Assembly: GCA_038030265.1 (NCBI GenBank)
Contig: CM075942.1
Location: 12,296,029-12,360,028 of the forward strand
From: Corythucha ciliata
Taxonomy: Eukaryota; Arthropoda; Insecta; Hemiptera; Tingidae
Reading direction: 5' to 3'
Length of the DNA stretch: 64,000 bases
In this document: positions 1 through 13,149 of the stretch, one piece after another
How the letters are laid out: the number at the start of each line of letters is the position of its first letter
Numbering within the stretch: position 1 is the stretch's first letter
Position numbers and translations under genes: made by a program
The notes under the pieces: model-generated
What the model saw: the letters and a program-made list of their open reading frames with translations, nothing else
The model's database searches: none
Told to the model about the DNA's origin: nothing

Positions 1-3000
1 ATAACGCAAAGAGGACGATTATGTTTTTCAGCCTTGATTTTGCGTTTGAATCGATAATACCGTCCATAAATTGACAGTTTACAAGGTCAAATTGGTAATT
101 TTTGCCGCTATTTTTAATTTATTAATGGAATAACTCTTTCATAGACAAGTAGTCAGTTTCTACGTCCGAAAGGTGAAGGCTGCAAGCCGATTTGCCTCAC
201 TTCTGCGACAAATATTTGACTGAAAAGGCTGAAAAGCGAATTTTATGAGACTAAGGAACACATTTTGGGCTGCCCGGCGAAATATGGAGCTCAGTTTCGT
301 GGCCACAAAGCCAATTGACCGAAGAAGTATTTACCCGTTCGGGCGTATACTGCAATTTCTCGGGCTCTATAACGGGCCACCGTTTTTTGGTTCAATCACC
401 TCGTCAGACTGTAATTGTCCCGTTTTGTGTTTGAAAGTCGAAACGTCGACTTTTTGATTCTAAATTACCAAATGAAACGATTGCATGATAGGTTGGGAAA
501 AGGAAGTTTATCCCTTTCCGAATAGCACGCTATACGAGCCAATAGTGCCATTTTCCGCCCGTAAAGTCACTCATTGCGGCGGATACCGACCCGAATATTC
601 CACTGTAGACGGTAAATAAGAGTTAATTGAACGACTGACCGAGAAATATTTAGCTATTCGTACAATTTGAAGGACGTAAATGGTCGAATTGTATTCGGTT
701 CCACGTGGACATTGCCCACTTTTGGTCCTAAAATGGGCTTCTGAGGCCAGTTTTGCTTTGTGTGACCATACAGTCACATTTCCAGGCTCTCTTGCGACCT
801 TGTGACCGCAGTGACGAGAGGCTACATTTTCCGATTTTGTTGTGCTATGGAAGCTGGAAGAAGCGTGCTACAGCGGGAGTGGCGTCTCTCATGCAGTCAG
901 TATTCACGACCATTTGTACAGCATAATAAAGGTCAAGAACCCTGCCTCTGACTGCTGTTTGAAATTGTGGTGTACGAGCCCCTAGGACCGGTCTCAACCC
1001 AAGAAATGCGGCCGGTTCTCGGCAATACACTTCCAAATTACCATCAGCTGCCTATTGATGACGCCCATAATTAGCTTTTCGCGTTGTCTTGGGTTTCTGT
1101 CGATTTTCCCGGCTTTACCACGGCACTTCATGGCTGCCTGATTCGCCAAATTTCGCTCTTCGGACGTCTCTTCGGTTGTATATATTTTCTGGAATTGGTT
1201 CATCCAAAAAAAAAAAAACCGATGGGCTAAACTCGACACAGCAACAGGTCTCCCCTCTCACCCTTAAAAAGTAATTTGGCACGTAGGAGCCTATTGCGGT
1301 GCAGCTGTGGTTATCAAGATTGCTGTAAAGGAAGAATTTGTTCATTTTTGTAACCTTTTAAGACGGATATTTTTAAAATTCTTCCGTCATACCTTCAAAA
1401 GACGAAGTGACAACATTTTAAAACGTCTAACTCACCCCCCTCCTCCTTCGCCCAAGGACAGTGCTTTGATTAGCAGAAAGCACTCTTTTCAAAAGAACAA
1501 GAAAGAAGTATTTTGATTCTTCGACTGATTTGAATATTTTTTCTTGTTCGTTCTTGGAAGGATGGTGTACGAGCAGGTTATCCTTTGTACAGTTTGAGTA
1601 GTGGTGAAGGGGGGCGACATTTCTGCAATTTGTTTCAGGGATTTGTTTGCAGTGAGTGAAATCACACTGCAAAATGATGAAAAACTTAGTTTAACACTGT
1701 TGTAAGGTTTACAGCTTTCTAGCTTGTTCGATAACAAACAATCTTGGACCAAGGAAGCAGAACCCAAAAACCAGGGGGCTTACATAGTGACATAGTTTGT
1801 CGCGTTCGATTTGCTGTCACTCCTCCCCACCCCATCCCATCCATCATATAGTACCACATTGATGCTTCCTTTAGAAACACCGCATGAATGATGGAGTGGA
1901 TGGGCTAAAAAAAGAGGCAGCATGGCGTCCCCTCACCCATCCTACCATTTCTTCGAAACCCTCCCTTCCATCGCACACAGTCGATGATTTTACCCAGTGA
2001 GAAGGGGTCTTTCTTACCATGGCAACACCACTCCCAACCCTCTTCCCCAGCGGGGGAATTTCATTCTCGACCCCTCCCTTTATATGTGAGTGTGTGTGCC
2101 ATCCTTTAAACGGAGTGGGATTCCCACCACGGTGTGAGTGGTGGTTGAGTGGGCGGACTGTTTTCCCACCCGAATGGACTCCTTCCCCCACCACCTTTAG
2201 TAAACCATTACTTTGTTGCCATGGTGGTTTAAGTGACGATATAGTTCAAGGGTACGCCCGAAGGATGCGCCCAAAATCAACTGTGTAGAAAGTTGTTCTT
2301 ACTTACCGGCTTGATAACCTAGTCGTGAGGTGGGGTCTCTGAACGCTATCTATGGAAAGCTAGGCCAGTGAACAACTAAACTCGCCCCCCCCCCCACACA
2401 AATACACTCAAGAAATTACAACTTCAAAGATTTTTTTTATTAAAAACCGTCAATAAAACAAGATTATCGGCTCCTTGAAAGGTCAGTTACGACCTCGTGA
2501 AACAAATGATTTACGATCTCGCTCCACCGGTTGGTAAAAAAAGGTGTAAGAGGAGTGTTGTAGGGGGGGGGGGGTAATAAAAATTCTTCGCGGTCACTGT
2601 GTAAAAGTCACTTTTACTCTTTTGTTCGACCTTGGTACAGTTTTTTCAACCCTGCCCATTTCAAATGTCCGAGGTCTTGTCAATTATCAATCTAGGGGGC
2701 TTCGCGAATTTTTTTAATTTCATTATTGGTAACCTCCCCCCTTGAAGGTATCTAATTTGGAAAAATAGGTAACGCAAAGAAAAACCGTAAAAATGGTCCC
2801 CATCAGGAGGTGCATGACCAATAATGACACCGCTGTAACAAGCATACTACAACGTTTATAATTTTATTCAAAAATGGCTGAGACAGTAATTCTGGAAGCA
2901 CACGTGGCCATTAAAAAACAACAATTAAATTACCATTACATATTTTAATGGTTTGTTGACTCCTTCAGGAATGGAATAGTTCAGCAATTAAATAACAAAA

Positions 3001-5290
3001 TAGGTCATTGGCTGATGAGTGTGTTATGAGTTGGCAGTGAAGCAGGCGGGGTCTTATCAGATTCAATTGAGAAAGGTCAAGGAGCGTGTATTTTTATATA
3101 CCAATTTCGAAAACCATTAAAATTTTGTTTATTTATCCCCTCATTTGCCCCTCAAGTTTATAGCCCCTCGAAGGAAAACATGAATGAAACCCCTCCTACT
3201 CACCCTCCGCCTATCTCTTCTTACAAATCCCATTGCTCCCGAGTTGAAAGTACATAATAATGTCCCTCTCAAACAAACCAAAAAGAGGAATGTTAAAAAA
3301 AACAAAAAAAAAACCGTCACTTTTCACACAATTTATTTCCCATCCCTCAACAACATTCAAACGTTGAATGATGTTGGTTGAGAAGGGGGCAGGGGGTGTC
3401 GTAAAATCAATTTACTGCCGTTTTACGACCTGACATCGGCAGTCCCATTTTTACCCCCCTCTCCTTCATATAACGAGAGAGACAATCCACAGGAGCGACC
3501 TTTTTTTATTTTTTATACCGCCCCCGCGGTATCATCCGTGTGTACTGTTTAGACTGATTGACGCTTTCAAAGTCGAGTTTTTTTTTTTTTTTTATTTCCG
3601 CCGTGAAAAGACTTATTGAGTGCATCCATAATTAGGTGACGAGAAAGGGTCGTTTTAATTGTTGTTACTTTTTTCTCTTCACCTATTTTGAGTGCTATAG
3701 AAAGGGCATTTTGTATAGTTGCAAACACCGAAACGTTACTTGAGCGCTACCATGAAATCCGGGCTTCTGTGGCGAGAGACGCATAAAATATTTCACGTTA
3801 TTCCGACCCTTTTAAAATGCCTCGTAAACAATAAATAACTGTCACGCCTGGTGGCGATTCGTGGTCGCTTCTGAATGATGTTGTTGCCTCAGCATTGAAC
3901 TTCTCCGCAGCGGTTAACGGGATTTCTCACTGCCGCATGTTTCTAGCAACATGCCCCCCCCCCTCCCGCCAGCAGACTATCGCTAATGGACTTTCTTTCG
4001 ATTTAAAGCGGAAGCGTCTGAGAAGTCCCAGCGACTGTAACCGCCGAGATCGAAGCCATAAAAATGTTCACGTTGTATACAATTATTCTGAAATCCCCCG
4101 ATCGTGAAAAGTACCGAATTATTCTCGTCAACTTCTTGATGAAAGCATCACCCTCCCTTTATTTTCAACTCAGGATGATTTTAATAAAAAGTTGGACTTT
4201 TTAAACAAGCGCCCCACCATAATCCCCTCCTTCCTGCCTATGTTTCCTTCACAATAAAGGATTTCATGACAAGGTAACATTATTCCTTCTCTTTTCCTTA
4301 TAACAACTGGAAATCCCGGAGTGCTATGAAAATGAGAAAATAGGGGTGGGTTTGAAGGAGTTTTGTTGACGAACCGTGAAACTTGTGTCAGATAAGGCGT
4401 GTGGTCGGGGGGAGGGGGGTGATGGGGGAATGGAAAGAAAGTTCCTATATTGGCAAGAAAAAAAAAAAAGAATCATCCTTTTCTCCCTGAAACACTGTGT
4501 GGTGCTGTTCATGTTCAAAGAGGAGGAAAAAAAAAAAAACTCCTTCCCTCAGAGATTGAGTCTCAGCGTTGAAATGGGAATGGAAAAAGGGGGAAGGGGT
4601 GGCATGTCAAAACAAATTGTGAAATATCACGAAAATAGTGGTCTGAGGGTTGTACGATAAAAGCGAAGACGAGAACCAACCACGAGTGGAGTGGCAGGAG
4701 GGGGGGACTTTATTAGATTCAATGATGAAAATGTATGGAGCTACGAAAAACCGTTGAGTGGTTGACTTGTGAGAGAGAAGACGGGTCAAAATTAAGAAGC
4801 TAAAAAAAAAAAAAATCTCCAAATAAAGAAAACCGGCCGGTGACGGCTTCACCAACGTTGAAAATTAAGAATTCTCGAGCGCTCAACACTTAATTTAATA
4901 GAAAAAAAAGCAGCAAAAAAGTTGTGTTTTGTCTCAAACAATGTACCAACTCAGCCGTGGCTAATATGAAGCACCGAGAGCATGGTTTCCCAGAGGATTC
5001 AAATGAGGCTCGTTAAATAGCGGTTCATTTTAATATTTTTTCCAGCTCTGTGGTCCCTACGCAAGAAAGAGAGCGATCGTGCTGTGTCGTGGTGTGGGGT
5101 GGGGTGCAGGGTGTGGTTCTTCGATTTTAAAGTCTTTAATTTACTATATACAACCGTGACGTTCCATTTATAGTAAACTCTCTTGGTTTCCTCACTCGCT
5201 CTCACTCACCATCTCCTGAGAGAGATTGTTCTTCCTTTGGCACTTTTGAAAGAAAGTGTGGGCACCCCTTCCCTCCCCCCCCTCACTTCA
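1..5290. other. Intergenic DNA, no gene recognised
   Basis: No open reading frame here has a recognisable domain or clean exon borders. The stretch holds poly-A/T tracts, a poly-C tract near 2386, a poly-G tract near 2561, and C/T-rich, low-complexity DNA around 1790-2250 that keeps spurious frames open on both strands. The first ~700 bases contain loosely repeated phrases of the kind 'gacagttt..aaattggtaattttt', reminiscent of the decayed ~30 bp arrays seen later, but too degraded to delimit. Confidence 0.6.
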
Positions 5291-5291
5291 C

Positions 5292-5498
5292 CCGTGGTAA
5301 TAACTTGGTATACTTAACTGCCTGACACAAACGGCAGTCGTGTAACTCTAATGATCCCTCTTCCTCGTCTTCTTCGTCCTGGTGGCGTTGAACCATTCGG
5401 AGCCATTCTTTGGCCCTCTCCCTTCCACCATTTAAATGGCTGCACACCTCTCTTATCTCGTCGCTTTTTTGTTTTCCGTTGTTGTTTTTTAATGGAAC
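5292..5498 (-). CDS. Candidate internal coding exon, unknown protein
   Basis: On the minus strand an open stretch of exactly 69 codons (207 bases) runs between a possible acceptor (a pyrimidine-containing tract ending ATTAAG just above 5498) and a donor-like GTGAAG below 5292. The predicted peptide is charged and protein-like. It has a segment beginning IREVCSHLNGGRERAKEW, an acidic run DEEDEEEG and a CRLC motif. Both borders fall between codons, so the exon would be phase 0-0. No domain was recognised. The acceptor and donor are plausible rather than strong, and no neighbouring exon could be linked to it. Chance openness cannot be excluded. Confidence 0.35.
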
Positions 5499-5522
5499 CT
5501 TAATTGATGACGATAAGACCAA

Positions 5523-6519
5523 AGTTTAGATAGGGATGAATGATCGCTGTGTTTAGGGGGCGTTAAAAGTTTAGACGGTGAGAAACACACGATGTCCACA
5601 AATCGGAGAAGATTTTATTATCGAAAATTCAGTTAAAAATATCAAATTGTCCACTCACGGACGTGGTAAATACTAAATAGCCGGTACTAACCGTTTGTTC
5701 CATAGGAAAAGGGCAACAAAAAACCCGCATAAAGTGAACTGACGGACATTTTAACGTTTTTTTTTGGTTTTTTTTTCACCCTTGAGGAACTCTGCATAGC
5801 AGTGACGTAGATTGTAGGACTCAGAAAAGAAGAACTGTCGCCTCCACGGCGCGACTGACTCGATGAGGTCGTCTCTCAGAAGCTGTTCAACTGTGCTACA
5901 TGGTGGCTTTTATTACAATTTTTAGTTCAATTATAGTTATTTTAAAGGTTTTTTAGGTTTTTTTTACGATGCTGAAATACGCCGCATAATGAATAATTAC
6001 CCAAAATTTTATTTTGTATCACCAAATAGTCAATTATAGGGGCTGAAATGATAGACGCACAGCCTGAAAGTTCGAACTCCTTCCTTCAAGGATTTTAGCC
6101 CCCGGCCATCCTTCTCGCTGAATTGCCATTTCTACGGCACTAATTAACGGCTACACACATTGGACATGGATTTTTTTGATATATTGTAGGGGCTGGAACT
6201 GGAATTGCCCGCAGTTTCTGTAGCTCCCTACGCGGCTAAAATGGAGAACAATCTGACGCTAAAATTAAAGGAAATACACCAATCCACCGTCAATGGAAGC
6301 AAATAAGCGAGTGTAATTGAGAACACAGTGCTGTTTACTATTCTGGAAACCAATTCACTGTCCAAAATCAGTATTAAGGCTCGGTTTCTGTTGACCCAGG
6401 CTCGTCAAGAGGAAGGGGGCACTTGGTCCATTACCCCCGGGCCCGACCATCCTTGGGGGCCCGGATTTTCAAAGCAAGAACACGAAAAACAAAAGAAAAT
6501 AGAACGCTTCGGAGGTTGG
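5523..6519. other. Intergenic DNA, nothing recognised
   Basis: AT-rich sequence with poly-T tracts near 5758-5778. No coding signal, RNA gene or mobile-element terminus was recognised. Confidence 0.6.
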
Positions 6520-6688
6520 TTGAAGCTCTAACTGTGGCTGGAGCTTAAATTTGGAATTTTATGAGGGTGGTGTTTTGCTTTAACGGGTGGAGATTTGCTG
6601 TTCGAGCTTGACTGTGCCTGGAACTTTGCTGTGGTTGGAGCTTTGCTGTGGTGGGAGGGTTTACTGAGGTTCGACCTTTGCTGTGGTT
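6520..6688 (+). repeat. Degenerate ~20 bp minisatellite, left half
   Basis: Imperfect repeats built on the phrase 'gagctttgctgtggttg' run up to base 6688. The same phrase resumes at about 8806 ('gttgttgaagctttgctggg', then 'gtttggctgtagt'). The array therefore appears to have been split by the element at 6689-8805. Confidence 0.6.
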
Positions 6689-8805
6689 CAGGCGCGGATC
6701 CAGAGTCGGCTCAAGGAGGGGGCCATGATCCCATCCTAAGCCACCGAACTTACCTCCTCCGGCATGTCACGCCGCTAAAACTACAAAGTTTTTGGACAAG
6801 GCGAACCCAAAAATCTGCGCTTTCCTGCTTTATCCTGCCTTATCTTTGACCTGTTGACACGTTTTGTAGGGGCAATTGAGCAATGTCCAAGAGACTCATA
6901 AACCACGTTCCAGCCATTTTTTGCGGCGCAGCAAAACACATTAGGCATGTCATGAATCGCATCAGTTAAGCAATAAATACATGGCACAAATGTAGTACAT
7001 ATATCTATTTTAATGATGTGGAATTTCAGTCTATTTCGTCATTTTTGAAACACGAATGGTAAGTTTCACTATTTCCCGGCCACGAATGGTCCATTTTCCA
7101 ATTTTTATGGACTGGTTAGTCAGTCGAGCAATTTTGAGCACAAGTTCAAGCGTGAATCGTAAGTTTAACCATTTATGGACCACGGAGGGTCGCAGTTTTA
7201 CCAATTTTCGAATAGCCGCAGTTTGGCAATTTTTACTGCGCAAACTACCAGTATGGTCATTTCAGCTGGCGTGAGTAGTCTGTGTGGTATTTTTTGGGCG
7301 CACGAATCCGTCTTTTTAGTCTGGAGTAGGAACTTCGAGCCATTATCAATGCCCGAATCGGTCATTTAACCATTTGTTTAGACGCAAACAGTCAGTTTTG
7401 CCATTTGTATGGTGCAAATAGTCCGTCATGCAATTTGTAGGTTGCCATTTCGAAGGGGCGAATTGACAGGTCATTTGTGTGTATAAACAGTGAATAATAT
7501 ATAGCCAAGATGAAATTTTAAAGGCAAGAATCGTCAGTTTTGCCATTTTAGGGTCCAAACGGTCATTTTTGCCGTTTTTATAGCTGGAATTGGTCATTTT
7601 GGCCATTTTTACAGCAGGCATTGCATGTTTAGCCATTTTCTACGCACGAGTGGTCAGTTATAGTCATTTTCAGGGCAAGAAATGTTCAGGAATTTTTAGT
7701 GCGCTAATTCGAGGCTCGTAAATTCAGTATCACCATTGGTAGAGAGCGCGAATCGCCCAGTCAGTCAAGTTTAGCCATTTTCAAGACGCGAATCGTCATC
7801 TTCGCTATTTTTTAGGGCGTAAATAGTCACGTCAAACCAAAGGCACGAATGGTCAGTTTGGCTATTCTTCGCACGCGAATGGTCGATTTTGCACTTTTCA
7901 GGGCAGGAATCATTTCTAGGCATTTTCAGGGCGCGAATAGTCAGCTTAGTCATTTTTAGGGCACTGGATGCCCGTTTTGCTACTTTTAGAGCAGGAATTT
8001 CCAGTTTGAAAATTTTAAGGACGCAAATATAGTCAGTTCAGCCATTTGCAAGGCGCTAATAGCCAGTTTTACCACTTTGGCGGACGATTACGGTCATTTT
8101 AGCCGTTTTTATGGTGGGAATAGCTATAGTTCGACTATTTTTTTTTTAAGTGAATGGCTGTCAAGTCATTTTCAGTAGAGTGAAAACACAATTTTCTTAA
8201 CCCTTTCTGTGATCAAATCCTAAATCGGCGGCTGAACCTTACTATTTTGAGGTTTCTGCACACGCGGAATCCGAAAATTGAGACAAATTTTCGATCAGAA
8301 GAATCAATGAAAGGGTTCTTACAGTGATCCGCACTGCTTTTAACTACCTGCAATCGAACTATCCCGCGTGCAGCCCACAAGTCCAAAGAAGAATCTCGAT
8401 GCATATATATATGGACCACTCTGAGCAGCTCAGGGGCCTAGGTATGAATGGTCTCGAAAAATGGTGCAGGGGGGATCCAAGACGGTGTTTAAGACCCCGT
8501 GGCAGCCACACTTTCGGTTGACCTTTGGAGTCAATAAGATCGACTGATACCAACGACCATGACGTGAAACATTCATTTTCGGACAGTTTAGCGTTTAAGG
8601 GGCTGTATTTCTCGGTTAAATATAGTCGGGGTACTTATAAATCTCGTCTGCCTCAGACAAGAACCGTTGACCCTAAAATTTGAGATGGTGATACTCTCTC
8701 GTTAGAGTTTGGGATGTGGTTTTGATGATGTTTTTGGTCAAGCGACCACGCGACTCGAAGGGAGGGACCATAGCCCCTGTGGCTCCTCCCTTGGATCCGC
8801 CTCTG
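6689..8805. mobile_element. Non-autonomous TIR transposon (hAT-like) carrying a minisatellite
   Basis: The left end reads CAGGCGCGGATCCAGAG. The reverse complement of the right end reads CAGAGGCGGATCCAAGGG. The similarity continues inward: the left arm goes on through GGGGGCCATGATCCC and the right arm through AGGGGCTATGGTCCC. These are terminal inverted repeats of roughly 40 bp. The flanking octamers CTGTGGTT (6681-6688) and ATGTTGTT (8806-8813) match at 6 of 8 bases, which fits an old 8 bp hAT-type duplication. Because both flanks belong to one minisatellite, that match could also be coincidental. No transposase is visible. About half of the element is the ~30 bp array at 7030-8150. The superfamily is inferred from the ends only. 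Confidence 0.6.
7030..8150. repeat. ~30 bp minisatellite array, family C
   Basis: About 35 degenerate units are built on 'ggtcagttttgccattttt' followed by 'agggcgcgaat'. Consecutive units measured between 7525 and 7680 are 30-31 bases long. Units differ strongly from one another, so the array is old. Numerous short open frames on both strands here are by-products of the repeat. The array lies wholly inside the inverted-repeat-bounded element at 6689-8805. Confidence 0.8.
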
Positions 8806-8860
8806 ATGTTGTTGAAGCTTTGCTGGGGGCTAGAGTTTGGCTGTAGTCGGATACTGTACG
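8806..8860 (+). repeat. Degenerate ~20 bp minisatellite, right half
   Basis: Continuation of the 'gaagctttgctggggg' type repeat seen at 6520-6688, resuming directly after the right terminus of the transposon-like element. Confidence 0.45.
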
Positions 8861-11800
8861 TAGATTTTAACAGTTCTGCAGGCTTCGATCCTGTCGGTGA
8901 CTGATGCAAAAGCGCAAAACTGTGCGCGCATGGTAATGCGTTCGGGCCAAGAGCCGTCCCATGAGTCGAGTATTTGCGTTCTTTCATACTTTAATTATTC
9001 GTGGCACACCAACGTTTCATACAGTCAACATTATCATCGTCATCCCGTGTTTTTTTCTGTTCGGACCACCCTATCAGTACTACGCCATTAAAACTGTCCA
9101 ATTCCACGTTTTATACTCTATCTATGTAGACCAATAACATGGTTAGCCCGGAATTCCGACTGCACACCCCCCACACCCCGACCCCCATCATCACCAGTGG
9201 GGCTTAATTTATTACAGGGTGAGGTTTCCAACGAGGAAAATAACTGTACGTGAGATTAAAAAATAAATCTTTCCTGCATTTCAAGCCTGTTATGCGCCAA
9301 TATTTTTATAATTTATTTCCACCGTTAATTCCGTGAAGTAGTATTACCTTTTCCCTTTTTTTTAAACGAGCGGAATGCGACAGAATACACACAATGGCCT
9401 CTAATTCTCTCTCTCACTCTCTCTCTTTCTCTCATTCCGCGAAGTAATAGAACTCGGAGATTAGTAAGGACTCTGAGGCACCTCCTCACCGCCAATCCGT
9501 GGTTCTTTGTAGGTAAGACCCCCACGGACGTGCGATATGCAAATTTGCCGTTTTGTCTATCTTTTTATTTTATTTTCTACGCGCTTTGCTGTTATAATGC
9601 GGAGGAGATCTTTAATTTAAAAACAAAAAAAAAAAAAAAAAAAACGTCGCCTTTGATGGGTGGGACGCCCAACATTTTTGTTGTAAACAAAATTTATCTG
9701 AACGAAGATGTGGCTATTTAGGAGCGGTCAAGCAAAATTTATCGCAATAAAAAAATTGCGTTGACCCGTTTTTGTTTCAATTTGCATAATTATGTCCTGT
9801 AACAACGTTGAACTAGAGCATGACGATAAACATAAGACTTCGAGATTTAAATATGGCGCGGGGTATTGAATGGGTGTGGGGAGGAGAAGGCAGGTCCTTA
9901 AAATATGGAGATCCACCCGGTTATTATTTGCATGCGTGTCATAACTTGGGGGATGCTCGTTTCAGGCCCCTAATCTTACTGATGAAGCGCTTGTGGAAGA
10001 CTTTGGGGGGAGGGGGTGATAAGAAATAAGGGCCTCTCTTCATCATTTTGTACACAATATAACCAGGGAGCATCGACGTATAAGATAAACTCCTTCAGGT
10101 TTGTTCCCGAGGATTACGGAAGTACGAGGGAAACTTTGGGTGCCGACTTATATCGTATTGTTCCCCGACGGTGCGGTTGATAGGGCGAAAGGACCTTAAG
10201 TGTGATTACAACGCGAGTACCCTCGCCCGCCCACCGCCCAACACACAACTCTTGGTGGTCAAATTAAGGATGATGAGACCCTTTCGGCACAATAGGAATC
10301 TTCCCCGACTTACTTTCAGGGATTCTGCTGCGGTTCTCCTTCTTAAAACGGGTGTTATAGGTGGGCGGGGTGGAGGGTCAAACTTCCATTAGAACTTCTC
10401 TGGACGCTGTGTATATAATTACAAAGTGCGAGAGAGACAAATAACGTTGAGGAGGAGCTTACGCTGAGGGAGAATGGAGAGGGGAAAAAAGATTCGGCGG
10501 ATAGAAAATTGCCATCAGAACTTTTTAAGGCATCCTCGTTCCCTCATTGTTCTAGCCCCCCCCCCCCCATCAACACTAATTCCAACGCAAAAGTCGGCAT
10601 TTTTGGATTCCTTTCTTTTGATAGCAATCTCTTTCAATTTAAAGAAACATGTTTTGTAATTATTAAGGATCTGATTCACTAATTTGTTGCTTCTCCATTT
10701 TTGGATGCCAACAGAAAGGAAGAGCGATACGTCGATGTTTGTGGCTGCGACTTTTATTTTTAATTTTATAAACGCCAGGCGTAACTATTTTAAGTTTTAT
10801 TCTTCTTGGCGAGTATACTGAGAGCCTTCAGGAGTGAGGAGAGGCTCCAAGCTACGAGCAGTGGAATGGGAGGGGACAAAAATCTCAGATTTTTTCATCT
10901 CCATTATAACAAAGTTTCCTTCTCCTTCAAAACAATTACTCATAGGAACGCTACAGCCTTTGTTCCTTGGTGGACGTCGGTGGGGGTGCTTTTCCTTTTT
11001 CATTAGCAAAGAAGCGTCGAATGTTTTAACTATGTAACCCCCCACCCATCCATTATAAAATGACGAGGGAAACTGGAACTCTTCAGCGGTGTATTGTAGT
11101 GGAAGAGTGTTATACGAAGAAAAGCGTCCATTTCCCCTCCCTCCCATTCAATTTCTCAGAAAACTTTTCCCTTCGACCCTCCACCAGTTTTCCTTCAATC
11201 GGGAAACTTCTCCCTTCTCACACTGCCCAAACCTTCCATCTTATCGTGACAAGTTATACAACGTCTCCAAGTTTGTGCTATGGTGACGGGAAGGGGGCAT
11301 TTGAGAGGGAAGGTTTTGGAGTAAAATTAAAACTTCTCCGCCCCCCGCACACACTTTCGCAAAAGTTTGAATCCCTCGCGTATAAAAGCCAAAAGTTTGT
11401 GACAAGTCCGAAAAGTTTGTTACTGATGGAAAGTCGTGAACGCTGGGTGTGATGGAATGGCAAAAGCTTGTCGTTCGCTCTTTCTTCCAGAGTCAACTTT
11501 TTTTTTTATTTAATTCAAAACTTCCCCTTTCTTTGTACTTCTTGAAAGGATTGCTTGGGACACCAAAGGTCTTCAAGAAGAAGAGAAAGTTACGCAAGAA
11601 AGGAACAATCGTACCTATTTTTTTTACCTAAGAGTCTTATTCCTCCCTTTTTGAACCCTTTTTTGAGGGTTAAAGAGGCCTAACTTTCGCTGTATGTTTT
11701 GTGTTGCGTCACTAGGTAAAGAAGCTACAGTTTGGCATATTTATTAGGGGGGGCCCAATAAACTGCAATAGACCCCCCCCGCTCCCTGCATTCTTGGAAA

Positions 11801-13149
11801 TATTGCCTCCCATTTTCTACTCACTTTTTTTGGGGGGATCTCTACAGTATCCACAGTATTAGAGGCTTTAATATAAGGCAATTTGTATTCTTCTCCCCTA
11901 CAAATCTTCTTGTTTTCCATACGAGGATAATCGCGCTTCCAGAAAAAAAAAAAAAAAAAAAAAAATGCCTCAGGGCATGATGTGTTTGGGGTTGAAGGGC
12001 GCAGAGAAGGGCGAAAATTGTACTATCCCCGCCATATCATCTAGGGGTCTCCCTCTTCTCGTCGCGCTCTTATTATTAAATTCCCTCCCTTTTCCACTTT
12101 TCTGTGCTCTTCTCATACAAAGTTTCACCATACTATTATCTCTCGGGTCAATATACCGAATAGCTGAAGGGTTAAAGGAAGAAAAACAACAACAAAAAAG
12201 GAGCTTTAATTTATTTCGAATTTATGTTATGAGGTCAGTATGAAACGGCTCCTTTCCCCCTCCCGCACCGTTTTTTTTTTTTTTTTTACGATCTGATGAA
12301 TGACTGACAACTCCCGCGTGTCCTTCATCTCAAACTCGGTGTTGGTATACATATAGTTGATGAAGCGGGGAAGAGGGGCAGGGGTTTATGACTTCTCTCT
12401 CTCCTCTATACTCAGCCTACCTTCTTTTTTACAGCCATAAAAACGACTCTTCTGACTGACGTGACGTCACATTACGTCATTTTATTGCCTGTCTCTTTCA
12501 TTCTCCTGCTCCAGGGGTTGCGAGTTCTCTGTGAAGGATGATTTTCGGGTGTTGTGAGTGTGGTGGGACTGTTCGTAGGGAGAGGGTTAGGGGAGGGGGT
12601 GCGTGTCAGTGTGTTTCGTGTACTACCGCAATGTCGTAAAAATAAAATGTGGGGTTTAGGAATGAGAAAAAACTGTCTGAGTATAGGCTTGTAGAGGCTC
12701 GGGGGGAAACATAAAAATTTAACTGTTAATCGTTACGTACACTATTTTGCTTCGAATTACGTCATAATTACAAGCTTTCGTGGGTCGAAAAAAAGGAGGA
12801 GATGGAGAAGGTCGCAGTTAAAAGTCGTGGAATCCACTTTAGTGGGGTAATAGCCCTTCCAATTGGCGGGGAGGAGGCTTCAAAGAATTCCGGACTATGA
12901 CGTTCAAATCAGTTGAAATCCTGCAACAGAAACAAGAAAGCGTACATAATAGTAACTTAACGTTAATAATACAACTTTATTGATAAGTAATTTATTAACT
13001 ATAAGTCAGTGATGGTGCCAGAATCGCGGTAGTCATTCCAATTACATGGTTGTCTCGCTGAGAGCCCCACATTTCCGGGGAAATCCCCCAATTTTTCCTA
13101 CCCCTCTCACTCTCATCTTCATTCGTCCGTATCACGGGATTTCGCACCT
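8861..13149. other. Intergenic DNA, no gene recognised
   Basis: No frame resembles a known protein. The stretch contains CT-rich microsatellite DNA near 9405-9435, poly-A tracts near 9625 and 11942, a poly-C run near 10557 and poly-T near 12270. Frames of 100-130 codons near 10,800-11,450 overlap each other on both strands and have skewed, low-complexity composition. They are best explained by purine/pyrimidine-rich DNA. Confidence 0.55.

Noticed and set aside
7030..8150. Regular ~30 bp repeats as a CRISPR array
   Set aside because: Units are degenerate and contiguous, with no conserved repeat alternating with unique spacers, no cas genes, and the host is plainly eukaryotic.
11060..11452. 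130-codon open frame
   Set aside because: It overlaps other open frames on both strands in purine/pyrimidine-skewed DNA, and no domain is visible.
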